From positions 19,419 through 83,418 of the forward strand of contig CAMAUZ010000028.1 of NCBI GenBank assembly GCA_945861535.1: 64,000 nt of DNA, read 5' to 3'. The notes under the pieces were generated by a model. That model ran no database searches. It was given only the letters and a program-made list of their open reading frames with translations, and had not been told where the DNA came from. Below are positions 7,646-16,226 of the stretch, in pieces. Made by a program: the position numbers and the translations under genes. The stretch's first letter is position 1. Every line of letters starts with the position of its first letter. This stretch comes from Akkermansia muciniphila (GTDB taxonomy: Bacteria > Verrucomicrobiota > Verrucomicrobiia > Limisphaerales > BJHT01).

Positions 7646-9130
7646 TCATAAGTCCAGCACCTTGGGGAACTTGGAATGAATCAGCGCGTGGAGCCGCTCC
7701 CGGCCGCCGCGAGCGGGGCGGAAGCGTTGCTGGAAGCTGCGGGTGTTGTGTTTGGTTTTGGGATGACGCCGGCGCGCCCGGTCCACGGCCGCGTTGGCCA
7801 GGCTCACGACCACGCGCCGGATCTTGCCCAGCGCGCGGGCGGCACGCGGGTTACGCACCCGGCTCTGGTCCTCCCCCAGCGTGAGGTCCAGGCAATGGTG
7901 CAGGCGGCTTTCGATGACCCAGTAACCCCGCTTGAGTTGCAGCAGCCCCTGGGCGTGCACCTCGGCCAGCGTCAGGCTGTACAGCAGATAGATGATCTCC
8001 CGGCACCATTTGCGGTTACGCCTGACCTGCGTCGCCATGCGGGCGGCCAGGCGCGCGCCCGGAAAGCCCACTTGGCTGGGCGTCACTTCCTGGCAGTCCG
8101 GCAGGCGGATTTCCAGCCGTCCGCAGTTGCGCTCGCGTTTGCGCACCCGCGTCCACGGTGTGGGGCGAGGGGGAAAAAGCCTGTTGGGTGAACCGGCGTT
8201 CAAGGGTTTTCTGGAGGGTCAACTGGTTGCGTTTGACCGTGAACAGGTCGTGGCCGCCTTGGTGGTTGAGAATCTGCCCCGCGGTGTCCGTCTGGGTGTG
8301 GAGCGCGTCGGCCAGCACGAGTTTGCCCGTCAAATCCAGTTGCTGCAGCAGCCGGCGCGCGGCCGGGATTTCGTTGCTCTGCGCGGCCGTTACGACGCTG
8401 CCCAGAAACCGGCCCGCCGCGTTTACGGCGTTGACGGTTTCCACGCCGGCGTGCCGGATTTTTTTGCCATCGACGATGACGATCCGGTCCTGCGTCGGTC
8501 CCCAAACCTGTTCCTGTCACCGCCGCAGCACCCGCTCCAGCGCGTCGTCCGCGACGGCCGTCAGGACCCGGTCGAAGGTCGTCTTGCCGGGACAGCGCCG
8601 CGCGCCGCTCTGGCGGTCGGCGTGAAACCGCGGCGCCCCAACTGGCCTTGCCTGAGCGTCGCGGCGTAATCGGCGAGATCCTGCGGCCCGCGCATCACCC
8701 CTTGCGCCATGGCCATGACGATTAGACCGATCCTCCCCGCCAGCGGATAGGCCAGCGACTCGGCCCGCCGAAACTCCGGCACGTCGGCGCGCACCGCCGC
8801 CAGCAGGCTGCGGATTTCGCCTGTCTTGGCGGGGCAGCGCGGGGCCACCGCCGCCGCCACATGCGGCCAGGCTGGCGGCTGTTCGGCGGCGCGCAAGTTG
8901 ACGCACTCTTTCTTCACGAGTTCGCGCCCCCAGATTTGGTTGGGCGCGTCGTTTTTTTCGTAATAATCGACCGCAGCGCGCCGTCACCCGGCCGTGCGGC
9001 CGAGCTGGGACCAGCCGCTGACTTTGTAGCCGGTGCCTTGATAAAAGCGGGGATCGTCGAAGGTCTCCCCAAGGCAAGCGGAGGGCCCCAGCGCTGCTCC
9101 CAGTCGGCCGCGAGCTGCCGGAGCCGCACC
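7646..9130 (-). pseudogene. decayed ISAs1-family transposase with DruA-like (DUF4338) N-terminus
   Basis: Read on the minus strand in several frames. Segment 1 (about 9130-8920) holds LAADWEQRWGPPLAL and FDDPRFYQGTGYKVSGWSQL, which resembles the end of DUF4338/DruA. Segment 2 (8917-8520) carries an ISAs1 N-terminal region (YPLAGRIGLIVMAMAQGV) and stops at a TGA (8517-8519) where a Trp codon is expected. Segment 3 has IVIVDGKKIR (first catalytic Asp) and LVLADALHTQTDTAG (second Asp). Segment 4 ends with GYWVIESRLHHCLD (catalytic Glu). All three DDE residues survive, but the nonsense codon and at least two frame changes make it inactive. No terminal inverted repeats were recognised. Confidence 0.82.
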
Positions 9131-9140
9131 TTCGGTCAGG

Positions 9141-9295
9141 GTAGCGCAGGCTTCCAAGTTTGCGGTATCGCGGGTTTCCAAACCCGCTGGCCGTTCGGCC
9201 ACCGGCGACGCCTCGGCTCGACGCACACGCCTCGAGCGCCGTAGCCCCTGCCGATTTGGAAATTGGCGAAACAACAGGTTGGGAAACCTGCGCTA
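9141..9295. repeat. repeat family A, complete copy (155 bp)
   Basis: Bounded by GTAGCGCAGGCTTCCAAG and, inverted, by a terminus ending in CCTGCGCTAC. The interior has a palindrome around GGGTTTCCAAACCC and a GATTTGGAAATTGGC segment. It is about 18 bp longer than the two 137-bp copies at 17501 and 46689. It abuts the decayed transposase. Confidence 0.8.
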
Positions 9296-9406
9296 CGGGG
9301 ACCATGCGCCGATGCACCCAGTCGCCGCAACCAAGGACCAGCCGGGCGAGCCGTCCAATTACTAATTTCTTTCCCCTCCCCCGGCGCGTCGCTACCGTCC
9401 GCCCCC

Positions 9407-10543
9407 ATGAGCTACTCGCCTTACCAGCCGGAAAATCCGCCGCCCTTGTCACTGCCGCCCGTCATGCCGCCGCCGCGACGGGGGGGCGGGTGGATGATTG
9501 TGGCGACGATTCTGTTTGTGCTGCTGGTGGTCAGCATGCTCTCGAATTTCACGAGTTCGCTCAAGAGCGGGGGCACGCTCGGCCACCGCGCGCACCGCGG
9601 ACATGCGAATCGGCTGGGCGATCGGATGTATGAGGAAACGGTGCTCGAAGACCACGACTCCAAGGACAAGATCGCCGTAATTTCGGTCACCGGCATCATC
9701 ACCGGCCACTCGCTCGACCGCGGCGGCGACGGACTGGTGCAGTCGATCAAGGATCAGCTTGAGCTGGCCGCCGAGGACAAGGCCGTGAAGGCGGTACTGT
9801 TGAAGGTGGATTCACCCGGCGGCGAAGTGCTGGCCTCGGATGAGATTTATCGCGCCATCGTGGATTTTCAGGAGACGCATGACAAACCCGTCGTGGCGTC
9901 GATGGGTTCGCTGGCGGCGTCGGGCGGGTACTACGTGAGCGCACCGTGCCGGTGGATTGTGGCCAACGAACTGACCATCACGGGGAGCATCGGCGTGATC
10001 ATGCACGGCTACAATTTCCGCGGGTTGATGAACAAAATCGGCGTGCAGCCGATGGTGTTCAAGAGCGGCAAGTTCAAGGACATGCTCAGCTCGGACAAGC
10101 TGCCCGAGGAGGTCACGCCCGAGGAGAAGCGCATGATCCAGGCGATGATCGACGAGACCTACGGACGCTTCCAAACGGTGGTGGAGGAGGGCCGGCAGGC
10201 GGCCAACAAAGCCAATGCCAGCAAGGCCAAGGACGCGCAGGGCCGTGTGTTGCAAGCGGGCTGGAAGGACCTCGCCGACGGCCGGATCATGTCCGGTAAA
10301 CAGGCCTTCGAGAGCGGCTTCGTGGATGAACTCGGCAATTTCGAGACCGCTGCCGAGCGCGCGCAAAAGCTCGCCGGCATCAGCCGCGCCAACCTCGTTC
10401 AGTACGAGCAGCCGATGGATTTTCTGCGGATGTTCCGCCTCTTCGGCCAGACCGAGGCGCGCGGGGTGAAGATCGATCTCGGGGTCGAACTGCCGAAGTT
10501 GCTGCCCGGCCGGATGTATTTCCTCTTCCCCGCCGCACTGTGA
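9407..10543 (+). CDS. sppA: signal peptide peptidase SppA
   Basis: A membrane-anchored serine protease that degrades cleaved signal peptides. The 378-residue, half-size SppA has a Pro-rich cytoplasmic start, one membrane helix (about 24-46), and the peptidase S49 domain. Nucleophile Ser172 sits in MGSLAASGGYYVSAP, and Lys224 in FKSGKFKDML is the expected general base; the 52-residue spacing matches the Bacillus enzyme. IVANELTITGSIGVI is the oligomer/active-site strand. ATG 9407 is chosen because the Pro-rich/TM module begins there and the frame further upstream runs into repeat A. A GCTACCGTCC motif 8-15 bases upstream resembles a -10 region, implying a very short leader. Confidence 0.93.
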   Translation: MSYSPYQPENPPPLSLPPVMPPPRRGGGWMIVATILFVLLVVSMLSNFTSSLKSGGTLGHRAHRGHANRLGDRMYEETVLEDHDSKDKIAVISVTGIITGHSLDRGGDGLVQSIKDQLELAAEDKAVKAVLLKVDSPGGEVLASDEIYRAIVDFQETHDKPVVASMGSLAASGGYYVSAPCRWIVANELTITGSIGVIMHGYNFRGLMNKIGVQPMVFKSGKFKDMLSSDKLPEEVTPEEKRMIQAMIDETYGRFQTVVEEGRQAANKANASKAKDAQGRVLQAGWKDLADGRIMSGKQAFESGFVDELGNFETAAERAQKLAGISRANLVQYEQPMDFLRMFRLFGQTEARGVKIDLGVELPKLLPGRMYFLFPAAL

Positions 10544-10566
10544 GGCCTGGGGACTGAGGGCGGGTT

Positions 10567-10710
10567 TACAACCATGGATGGACACAGATAGACACGGATG
10601 GGAATGGCAAAGTGCCAACGCCCGGGTTTATCCAGCGAGTAAGCCATCAGAAGTCGGTTCTGCTCCGTGTTAATCCATGTGCATCCGTGGTTATCCGTGG
10701 CTCCTAAATT
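10567..10710. repeat. inverted GGATGGACACGGAT-type repeat between sppA and upp
   Basis: The left half has CATGGATGGACACAGATAGACACGGATGG. The right half is its approximate reverse complement (CCGTGTTAATCCATGTGCATCCGTGG). It resembles dispersed ACGGATGGACACGGA repeats common in this phylum. The 186-bp gap holds no gene. Confidence 0.55.
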
Positions 10711-10728
10711 TCAGCGCCTTTTCCCAAC

Positions 10729-11352
10729 ATGAAAAACGTCACCGTCATCGATCATCCGCTGGTGCAGCACAATCTCACGCGCTTGCGTGATCGCGAGACC
10801 AGCTCCACCGAGTTCCGCCGCCTGGTGGGCGAGGTGGCGACGCTGATGATTTACGAAGCCACGCGCTCGCTGGCGGTCGGTCCTCGCAATGTGGTCACGC
10901 CGGTGGGCAAGGCGCGCGGAACGAAACTCACCAGCCGCGTGCTGCTCGTGCCGATTCTGCGGGCCGGCCTCGGGATGCTCGACTCGATCCTGCAACTCAT
11001 CCCGGACGCGCGCGTCGGCTTCATCGGATTGAAACGCGACGAGGCCACGCTCGAGGCCCTCACCTATCATCAGTCCTTGCCGGCGTCGGCGGCGGGTTAC
11101 GAAGTCATCATTCTCGACCCGATGCTCGCGACCGGCGGCAGCGCCATCGCGGCGCTGGATTTGGTCAAAGCGCGCGGCGCCAAAAACGTGCGGATGGTGA
11201 ATCTCCTGGCCGCGCCCGAGGGAATCAAAGCCGTGCTCGCGCGCCATCCCGACACGCAGATTTACACGGCGTCCATTGATCAAAAGCTCAACGCCCGCGG
11301 CTACATCGTGCCGGGCTTGGGTGATGCGGGGGACCGGATTTTTTCGAGCTGA
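10729..11352 (+). CDS. upp: uracil phosphoribosyltransferase
   Basis: Converts uracil and PRPP to UMP in pyrimidine salvage. The product is 207 residues, the normal size. It begins MKNVTVIDHPLVQHNLTRLR, with the conserved TSSTEFRRL early region, RAGLGMLDSIL, the PRPP loop EVIILDPMLATGGSAIAAL (about 127-145), and the C-terminal uracil-binding signature around YIVPGLGDAGDRIF. ATG 10729 matches the family start. It converges with the CNNM gene set downstream, with repeats between them. Confidence 0.97.
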   Translation: MKNVTVIDHPLVQHNLTRLRDRETSSTEFRRLVGEVATLMIYEATRSLAVGPRNVVTPVGKARGTKLTSRVLLVPILRAGLGMLDSILQLIPDARVGFIGLKRDEATLEALTYHQSLPASAAGYEVIILDPMLATGGSAIAALDLVKARGAKNVRMVNLLAAPEGIKAVLARHPDTQIYTASIDQKLNARGYIVPGLGDAGDRIFSS

Positions 11353-11617
11353 GCGGGAGGGGTGTGCCGCCTTCGGCGCGCGTCCGGTCCACGGTCGCAC
11401 CGGCAGCACCCGCGCTGGGAGGTTTGGAGTTTTCCAGCACCGCCGCAGATTTGGGGCCGCTGCGGGCGGGGACCGCCCGCGCGCCGGTGGCGTGGTTGGG
11501 CCGTGCTGCGCGCGGCCCTGCAATTTCCCCGTCCCCGCGCTTGGGAATTTCCGACACCGGCGATTGCAGGTGTGCGCAGCCGGGAGGGGAAAGGTCACGG
11601 ACGCGCGCAGCGCGTTC
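11353..11617. other. gene-free gap with palindromic repeat fragments
   Basis: Between convergent upp and the CNNM genes. It contains GC-rich inverted segments (CTGCGGGCGGGGACCGCCCGC, similar to those in family G at 21837 and 45490) and a REP-like palindrome at 11594-11621 whose end supplies the CNNM stop codon. No coding sequence recognised. Confidence 0.6.
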
Positions 11618-11621
11618 TTAC
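11594..11621. repeat. REP-like palindrome (GGACGCGCGCAGCGCG)
   Basis: Minus-strand reading is GTAAGAACGCGCTGCGCGCG, then TCCGTGACC. A close relative lies at 48083-48111. The TAA is the stop codon of the adjacent CNNM gene. Confidence 0.6.
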
Positions 11622-12949
11622 AGCGAAGGGCTGGGCTGGGCGGGCTTTTCGAGCTTGAGGCGGGCGACGCGGGGGCCGGCCATCTCTTCGACGCGGAGGG
11701 TGAAGGCCCCGAGAGTGATGACATCGCCTTCTTTCGGAAAGCCGCCGAGCCGGCCGGTGACGAGTCCGCTGGTGGTGGTGATGCCTTCTTGCGCGAGGGG
11801 TTCGCCGACGAGGTCGGAGAGTTCGTGCAAGGGCAGCGCGCCGTCGATTTCCCAGGTGGTTTCGCCGGTTTTCACGAGGAGTGGTTTCTCCTGATCGAAC
11901 TCGTCCTGAATCTGGCCGACGATTTCTTCGAGGACATTCTCGAGGGTGACGAGACCGAGGGTGTCGCCGTATTCGTCCACGACGAGGGCGAAGTGGAGCT
12001 GCCGTTCCTGCAGGAGTTGCAGGACTTTTTCCAGGCGGGCGGTTTCGGGGATGTAGATGATCTTGCGCGTGACGCTGGCGAGATCAGCACCGCTGCGGGC
12101 GCGGTGGCGTTGGGCAAAGAGGTCTTTGATGTGAACGACGCCGAGCGTGCGGTTGATGTCGCCGTCTTCGCACAACGGGAAGCGCGAGTAGCGCGTGCTC
12201 TCGGCGATGTTGAGGCATTCGGTGAGGCTCGCGTGGGTGTCGAGCACCACGATTTCGCGCCGGGGCCGCATGACGTCGCGGGCGATGCGGTGGCGGAGGT
12301 CGAGGGCGTTGAGGACGATGTCGCGGCCGAGGGCGGTGGCGCCGGCGTGCATCTGGCCGGTGGTGAGCATGAGGCGGAGTTCGTCCTCGGAATGCGACGC
12401 GGATTCGCCGGCGGGCTGGATGCCGAGGAGGCGGAGCAGAGCGAGCGAGCTTTCGTTCAACAACCAGATGAACGGGTACGCGATCTTGTAAAACCATTGC
12501 AGCGGATAGGCGACCCAGAGCGCGGTGATGAGCGGGTTGCGGATGCCGAAAGATTTCGGGGCCTGCTCGCCGGCGACGATGTGGAGAAACGTGATGGCGC
12601 TGAAACCCACGGCGAAGGCGATGGAATGCTGGACGCGTGCGGAGTCGATCTTGAGCCAGTGGAAGACGGGCTGGAGCAGGGCCTCAAAGATCGGCTCACC
12701 GATCCAGCCGAGAGCGAGGCTGGCGAGGGTGATGCCGAGCTGGGCGGCACTGAGGTAGGCGTCGAGGTGGGCGATGATGTGGCGCAGCAGTTTCGCGCGG
12801 CGATTGCCCTTGGCGATGAGCGGGTCGAGCTGGGTGTCGCGGATTTTGACGAGCGCGAACTCGGTGGCGACGAAGAAGCCGTTTGTCAGGACCAGGGCGA
12901 TGACCGCGACGACCTTGAGCAGCAGCAGGAGGGTGGCGGTGGTGTCCAT
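11618..12949 (-). CDS. CNNM/CorC-HlyC family membrane protein, full-length paralogue 1
   Basis: Related to CNNM Mg2+ transporters and CorC. 443 residues: a CNNM (DUF21) transmembrane domain (about 1-190; VIALVLTNGFFVATEFALVKIR starts helix 1), a tandem CBS pair (about 205-330; VMRPRREIVVLDTHAS and YGDTLGLVTLENVLEEIVG), and a C-terminal CorC_HlyC domain (about 345-430, ending FTLRVEEMAGPRVARLKL). It is last of three co-directional paralogues, three bases after the middle gene. The transported ion is inferred from the family only. The stop codon falls within a REP-like repeat. Confidence 0.92.
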   Translation of the reverse strand: MDTTATLLLLLKVVAVIALVLTNGFFVATEFALVKIRDTQLDPLIAKGNRRAKLLRHIIAHLDAYLSAAQLGITLASLALGWIGEPIFEALLQPVFHWLKIDSARVQHSIAFAVGFSAITFLHIVAGEQAPKSFGIRNPLITALWVAYPLQWFYKIAYPFIWLLNESSLALLRLLGIQPAGESASHSEDELRLMLTTGQMHAGATALGRDIVLNALDLRHRIARDVMRPRREIVVLDTHASLTECLNIAESTRYSRFPLCEDGDINRTLGVVHIKDLFAQRHRARSGADLASVTRKIIYIPETARLEKVLQLLQERQLHFALVVDEYGDTLGLVTLENVLEEIVGQIQDEFDQEKPLLVKTGETTWEIDGALPLHELSDLVGEPLAQEGITTTSGLVTGRLGGFPKEGDVITLGAFTLRVEEMAGPRVARLKLEKPAQPSPSL

Positions 12950-12952
12950 GTG

Positions 12953-13942
12953 CTACAGATTCACCTCGCCGAAGATGGCGCGGAGGATGTCCTGGAGGGT
13001 GATGATGCCGATTTCCTCGTTGGCGTTGCCGAGGACGATGGCGAGGCGCTGGCCGCTGCGTTGCATGCGCTTGAGGGCGTCCTCGAGACGGAGGTTTTCG
13101 TTCAGGTAGAGCGCGGGCTGAAGGCTCTGGCCGGCGGTGCGGCCGGGCGCGGGTTCGGCCTCGTAGAGCAGGTGCTTGAGGCTGACGACGCCGATGACGC
13201 GGCGGCGTCCGCCCTGTTCGTGCCAGACGGGCAGGCGCGTGAGCTGGCGGTCGCGGCAGAGCTGGAGCACCTCGGTCATGGGCGTCTTGGAGGTGACGGT
13301 GACGACCTTCGCCCACGGGTGGGTGATGTGGCGGAGCGTGGTGTTTTGCAGGTCGAGGACGCGGTTGATGAGCTGGTGTTCCGCGGTGCTCAGGGTTTGC
13401 GCGGAGTCCTGCATGAGCGAGCGGAGCTCGGCGCGGTTGCCGAAGAGATGGCCGGTGAAAATTTGGCCGCCGGTCCAGCGCAGGAGGCGATTGGTGAGGC
13501 GCGTGAGGATCGCGACGGCCGGGGCGAGCAGCCAGTGGAGCAGGCGGAAGGGCGTGACGGCCAGCAGGCAGAGGCGGTTGGGAAACTGCTGGAAGAGCAT
13601 TTTCGGCAGCAGATCAAAGAGGGCATAGAAGAGGAACACGGCGAGCACGAACGCGGCGAAAAAGGCCACCGGATGCGTTTCGAGCCAGTGGTGCAACGCG
13701 ATGACGCTGAGGGAGACGATGACGAAGTTGGCGAGCGTGTTGCCGATGAGGATGGCCCAGAGAAAATTCTCGGGCTGTTCAAGGTAGCCGTGCAGGACGC
13801 GCGCGCGGGCGTGGCCTTTGCGCATCATCTGGCGGATGCGCAGGCGGCTGAGCGCGAACACGCCGGCCTCCATTCCCGAGAAGAGAAAGGACGCGGCGAG
13901 GCAGGCGGCCATGATCAGCGCGGTGAGGCCGGGGTAGTCCAT
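12953..13942 (-). CDS. CNNM-CBS membrane protein lacking the CorC_HlyC domain, paralogue 2
   Basis: 329 residues. The CNNM transmembrane domain begins LTALIMAACLAASFLFSGMEAGVFALS, followed by two CBS motifs (HPWAKVVTVTSKTPMTEVLQ and LRLEDALKRMQRSGQRLAIVLG), and the protein ends at ITLQDILRAIFGEVNL. Both flanking paralogues continue for about 100 residues into a CorC_HlyC domain here; this one stops cleanly with no remnant, so the short form looks genuine. Its start (ATG 13942) lies one base after the upstream stop (TGA-C-ATG), implying translational coupling. It may form hetero-oligomers with its neighbours, which is inference. Confidence 0.9.
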   Translation of the reverse strand: MDYPGLTALIMAACLAASFLFSGMEAGVFALSRLRIRQMMRKGHARARVLHGYLEQPENFLWAILIGNTLANFVIVSLSVIALHHWLETHPVAFFAAFVLAVFLFYALFDLLPKMLFQQFPNRLCLLAVTPFRLLHWLLAPAVAILTRLTNRLLRWTGGQIFTGHLFGNRAELRSLMQDSAQTLSTAEHQLINRVLDLQNTTLRHITHPWAKVVTVTSKTPMTEVLQLCRDRQLTRLPVWHEQGGRRRVIGVVSLKHLLYEAEPAPGRTAGQSLQPALYLNENLRLEDALKRMQRSGQRLAIVLGNANEEIGIITLQDILRAIFGEVNL

Positions 13943-13943
13943 G

Positions 13944-15194
13944 TCAGGCGCCCCCTTTCTTGCGCGTGGCGGTGACGAGGAGTTCGCGCACGCGGCGCTC
14001 GTCGGCCACGGTGGCGGCGAGTTTCAGTCCGTTGAAATGCACCGCCTGGTTGACGGCGGGCACGACCTCGCAAAGCGCCACGAGCAGGCCGCCCATGGTT
14101 TCCACGGGCGGGACTTCGCCGAGTTCGGGGAACTCGCGGCGGAAATCGTCGATGCGCATGGTGCCGTTCACGCGCCAGCGGCCGGGGCCGAGCTTCTCCA
14201 TCACGAAGCCCGCGGGTGCGCCCTCGCTGCGGATTTCGCCGATGATTTCCTCAAGGATGTCCTCGATGGTGACGACACCCGCCGTGCCGCCGAACTCGTC
14301 CACCACGATGGCCAGGCCGCGTTGCTGGCGCTGAAAGCTCTGGAACAATTGCAGGAGATTCATGCTGGCGGGCACGAAGGACGGGAACTCGATCACCTCG
14401 GCGAGGTCGATTTGCGGATCAAGCAAGAGGCGGCGGGTGTTGAGAATGCCGACGATAGTGTCGGGCGTGTCGTCGTAAATCGGGAGGCGGCGGTGCTGAT
14501 GTTTGCGCGCGGCGGCGATCATGTCCTCGACGCTGAGGTCGTCGGGGACGCAGGCCATCTGGGAGCGGGGCTTCATCACTTCGCGCACGGTGCGGCGGTC
14601 GAGGCGGATGATTTCCAAAATGATTTCCAGCTCGGACTTCGCGAGCGTGCCCTGCTGGACGGCCAGTTCGAGCAACTCCTGATAATCCTCCTCGGTCAGG
14701 CGGCTCTGGGGGCGGACGGATTTGGGAATGGTGACGCGGAGAATCGCGGTGTTCAGGCGCTGGGCGATCTGGCGCAGTGGGCGCATGACGCGCATGAGCA
14801 GCCACAGCGGCGAGGCGACGCGCAGCGCCCACGGGTCGGGCGCGCGCACGGCCAGCGCCTTGGGCACGACTTCGCCGACGATCAGGACCAGGCCGAGCAG
14901 GAACACGATGGTGGCGGGCAGGGACCAGTGGCGCTCGTGCAGGGACATCCAGAGGCCGAGCGCGATGAGGGCGGCGTTGGCGAAGGTGTTGCCAAGGACG
15001 AGCGTGGCGAGGAGGTCCTCGGGCGCGCTGAGGAGTTTGACCACGAGGCGGCCGTCGATCGGGGATTGTTCCTCGAGGCGGCGGGCGCGCCATTTGCCGA
15101 GGGAAAAGAGCGCCGACTCCGCCACGGCAAAGAAGAAGCTCAAGGCGGCCAGCAGCGACACTCCCAGCAGGGCAAGTATGGTTGGCGTGAGCAC
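13944..15194 (-). CDS. CNNM/CorC-HlyC family membrane protein, paralogue 3
   Basis: 416 residues. The CNNM domain starts at LLGVSLLAALSFFFAVAESALFSLG and includes the conserved VLIVGEVVPKALAVR. A CBS pair follows (MKPRSQMACVPDDLS and VVDEFGGTAGVVTIEDILEEIIG), then a CorC_HlyC domain (GRWRVNGTMRIDDFRREF onward). The start is GTG at 15194, where the first membrane helix begins. It is first gene of the three-gene set and is tightly spaced to the next. Ion-transport role is inferred from the family. Confidence 0.92.
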   Translation of the reverse strand: MLTPTILALLGVSLLAALSFFFAVAESALFSLGKWRARRLEEQSPIDGRLVVKLLSAPEDLLATLVLGNTFANAALIALGLWMSLHERHWSLPATIVFLLGLVLIVGEVVPKALAVRAPDPWALRVASPLWLLMRVMRPLRQIAQRLNTAILRVTIPKSVRPQSRLTEEDYQELLELAVQQGTLAKSELEIILEIIRLDRRTVREVMKPRSQMACVPDDLSVEDMIAAARKHQHRRLPIYDDTPDTIVGILNTRRLLLDPQIDLAEVIEFPSFVPASMNLLQLFQSFQRQQRGLAIVVDEFGGTAGVVTIEDILEEIIGEIRSEGAPAGFVMEKLGPGRWRVNGTMRIDDFRREFPELGEVPPVETMGGLLVALCEVVPAVNQAVHFNGLKLAATVADERRVRELLVTATRKKGGA

Positions 15195-15232
15195 GTGGAG
15201 GGATGGTGGCAGAAGGGGAAGGGGGCGGGAAA

Positions 15233-15390
15233 GTGATTAGTAATTAGTGATTAATGGGCGGGCGGGAGTTCCTGGATTTCTGGGAATGGCTCGGCGTTTG
15301 GTTGGGGGAAGTGGTCACGGGGTTGCCGAGGTCGCCCGACTGGTTGCCGCCCCGACTAATTACTAATTACTAATCACTAATCACTAATTA
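15233..15390. repeat. AT-rich ATTAGT inverted repeat
   Basis: The left part is GTGATTAGTAATTAGTGATTA. The right part is a run of TAATTACTAATTACTAATCA units in inverted orientation, about 100 bp apart. A strong AT-rich cruciform in GC-rich surroundings, located upstream of the CNNM set. Confidence 0.7.
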
Positions 15391-15615
15391 CTTTTCCCCC
15401 CTCTTCGCCGGCAGCGGCCGCGGAATCTCGGAGTCGGTCAGCAGCTTCGCCCCCTTCAGCAGGCGGCAGAATTCTTTCTTCGAGGTGCGGTGGTGGGTGC
15501 CGTCCTTGCTGGTGAGGTCGAGCTGGGACTTGTATTCGACCTCGAGGCGCTGGAGATCGACGATGCGGAGGTATTCGCCGGCGCGCTGCCAGACCTGGCC
15601 TTGCTGTAGTTTCAT
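15388..15615 (-). CDS. small conserved-looking hypothetical protein (75 aa)
   Basis: Begins MKLQQGQVWQRAGEYLRIV and is rich in charged residues, ending RPLPAKRGEK. The sequence (KGDxW-like opening, DGTHHRTSKKEFCRLL) looks like a real soluble small protein, but no named family is recognised. ATG 15615 is preceded by CCTACATTCCGCGCC, close to the sequence before rimO. The open frame continues upstream but overlaps the membrane-protein gene, so the internal ATG is preferred. Confidence 0.6.
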   Translation of the reverse strand: MKLQQGQVWQRAGEYLRIVDLQRLEVEYKSQLDLTSKDGTHHRTSKKEFCRLLKGAKLLTDSEIPRPLPAKRGEK

Positions 15616-15706
15616 GGCGCGGAATGTAGGGCGGGAAGCGGGGGGCTGGCGAGGGGCGATTGCGCGGGGCGAGGGAAGATCGGAGCGGCGTTCAGTATCT
15701 GGCCGA

Positions 15707-16024
15707 TCAACGACGAGGGGCGGAATACGGTGCCGGAGATAACCGGGGCTTGGCTGGCTCGGGCTTTGCCTTCTCAATCTCGTTAGCCAACAACGTCGCG
15801 GCAAACTCCAGTTGCGATCGTCTCAACGCAGATTCCTTTTGCCGCTCGCTCTCGGCAAAAATGATGCCCCCCACCCCAACCGAAAGAAGCGTCCATCCCG
15901 TTTGGCCTCTGGCGAACAGAATCAACGCCACCCCGGCGATGATTTCCACACAGCCCAGGGCAAAAACCAGTTTGATGCAGAGTGGTGAGACAAAGGGTGG
16001 TTTGGGCGTGGGTTGTTCGCTCAT
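15707..16024 (-). CDS. small membrane protein of unknown function (105 aa)
   Basis: Two predicted membrane helices (LVFALGCVEIIAGVALILFA and TGWTLLSVGVGGIIFA) are followed by a charged helix (ESERQKESALRRSQLEFAATLLANEIEKAKPE) and a Pro-rich tail. ATG 16024 is chosen because it starts MSEQPTPKPP just before the first helix; the frame extends 14 codons further upstream. No known family is recognised. It lies 91 bp upstream of the 75-aa gene on the same strand. Confidence 0.55.
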   Translation of the reverse strand: MSEQPTPKPPFVSPLCIKLVFALGCVEIIAGVALILFARGQTGWTLLSVGVGGIIFAESERQKESALRRSQLEFAATLLANEIEKAKPEPAKPRLSPAPYSAPRR

Positions 16025-16226
16025 AAGCCAGTGTGGATTCCTGAGCATCGTGCCGGTGAGCGGCATTGCGGTCCAGATAATCCTGCGCTGCTACTGCGAC
16101 CGAGCGCGTCTGCGCGTGCTCGGGGGGCAGTGAGCGGCTCGTTATTCTGGAACATCTCGGCACCGCTGCGGGCTGGATTGGCCGGTGCCGCGGCGATTGG
16201 ATGGCGGAATTTTCGGAAGCGAAAAA

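Noticed and set aside
7646..9130. An active Druantia defence locus
   Set aside because: Only a DruA-like fragment with an ISAs1 transposase is present, with a nonsense codon and frameshifts; no DruB-E genes.
7646..9130. The ISAs1 remnant as the autonomous parent of family B MITEs
   Set aside because: ISAs1 can make 8-bp duplications, but the remnant has no family B termini at its visible ends, so the link is not supported here.
11276..13975. Nearly 900-codon frame opposite the CNNM genes
   Set aside because: Acidic, repetitive composition typical of the reverse complement of high-GC genes; the three minus-strand genes are clear.
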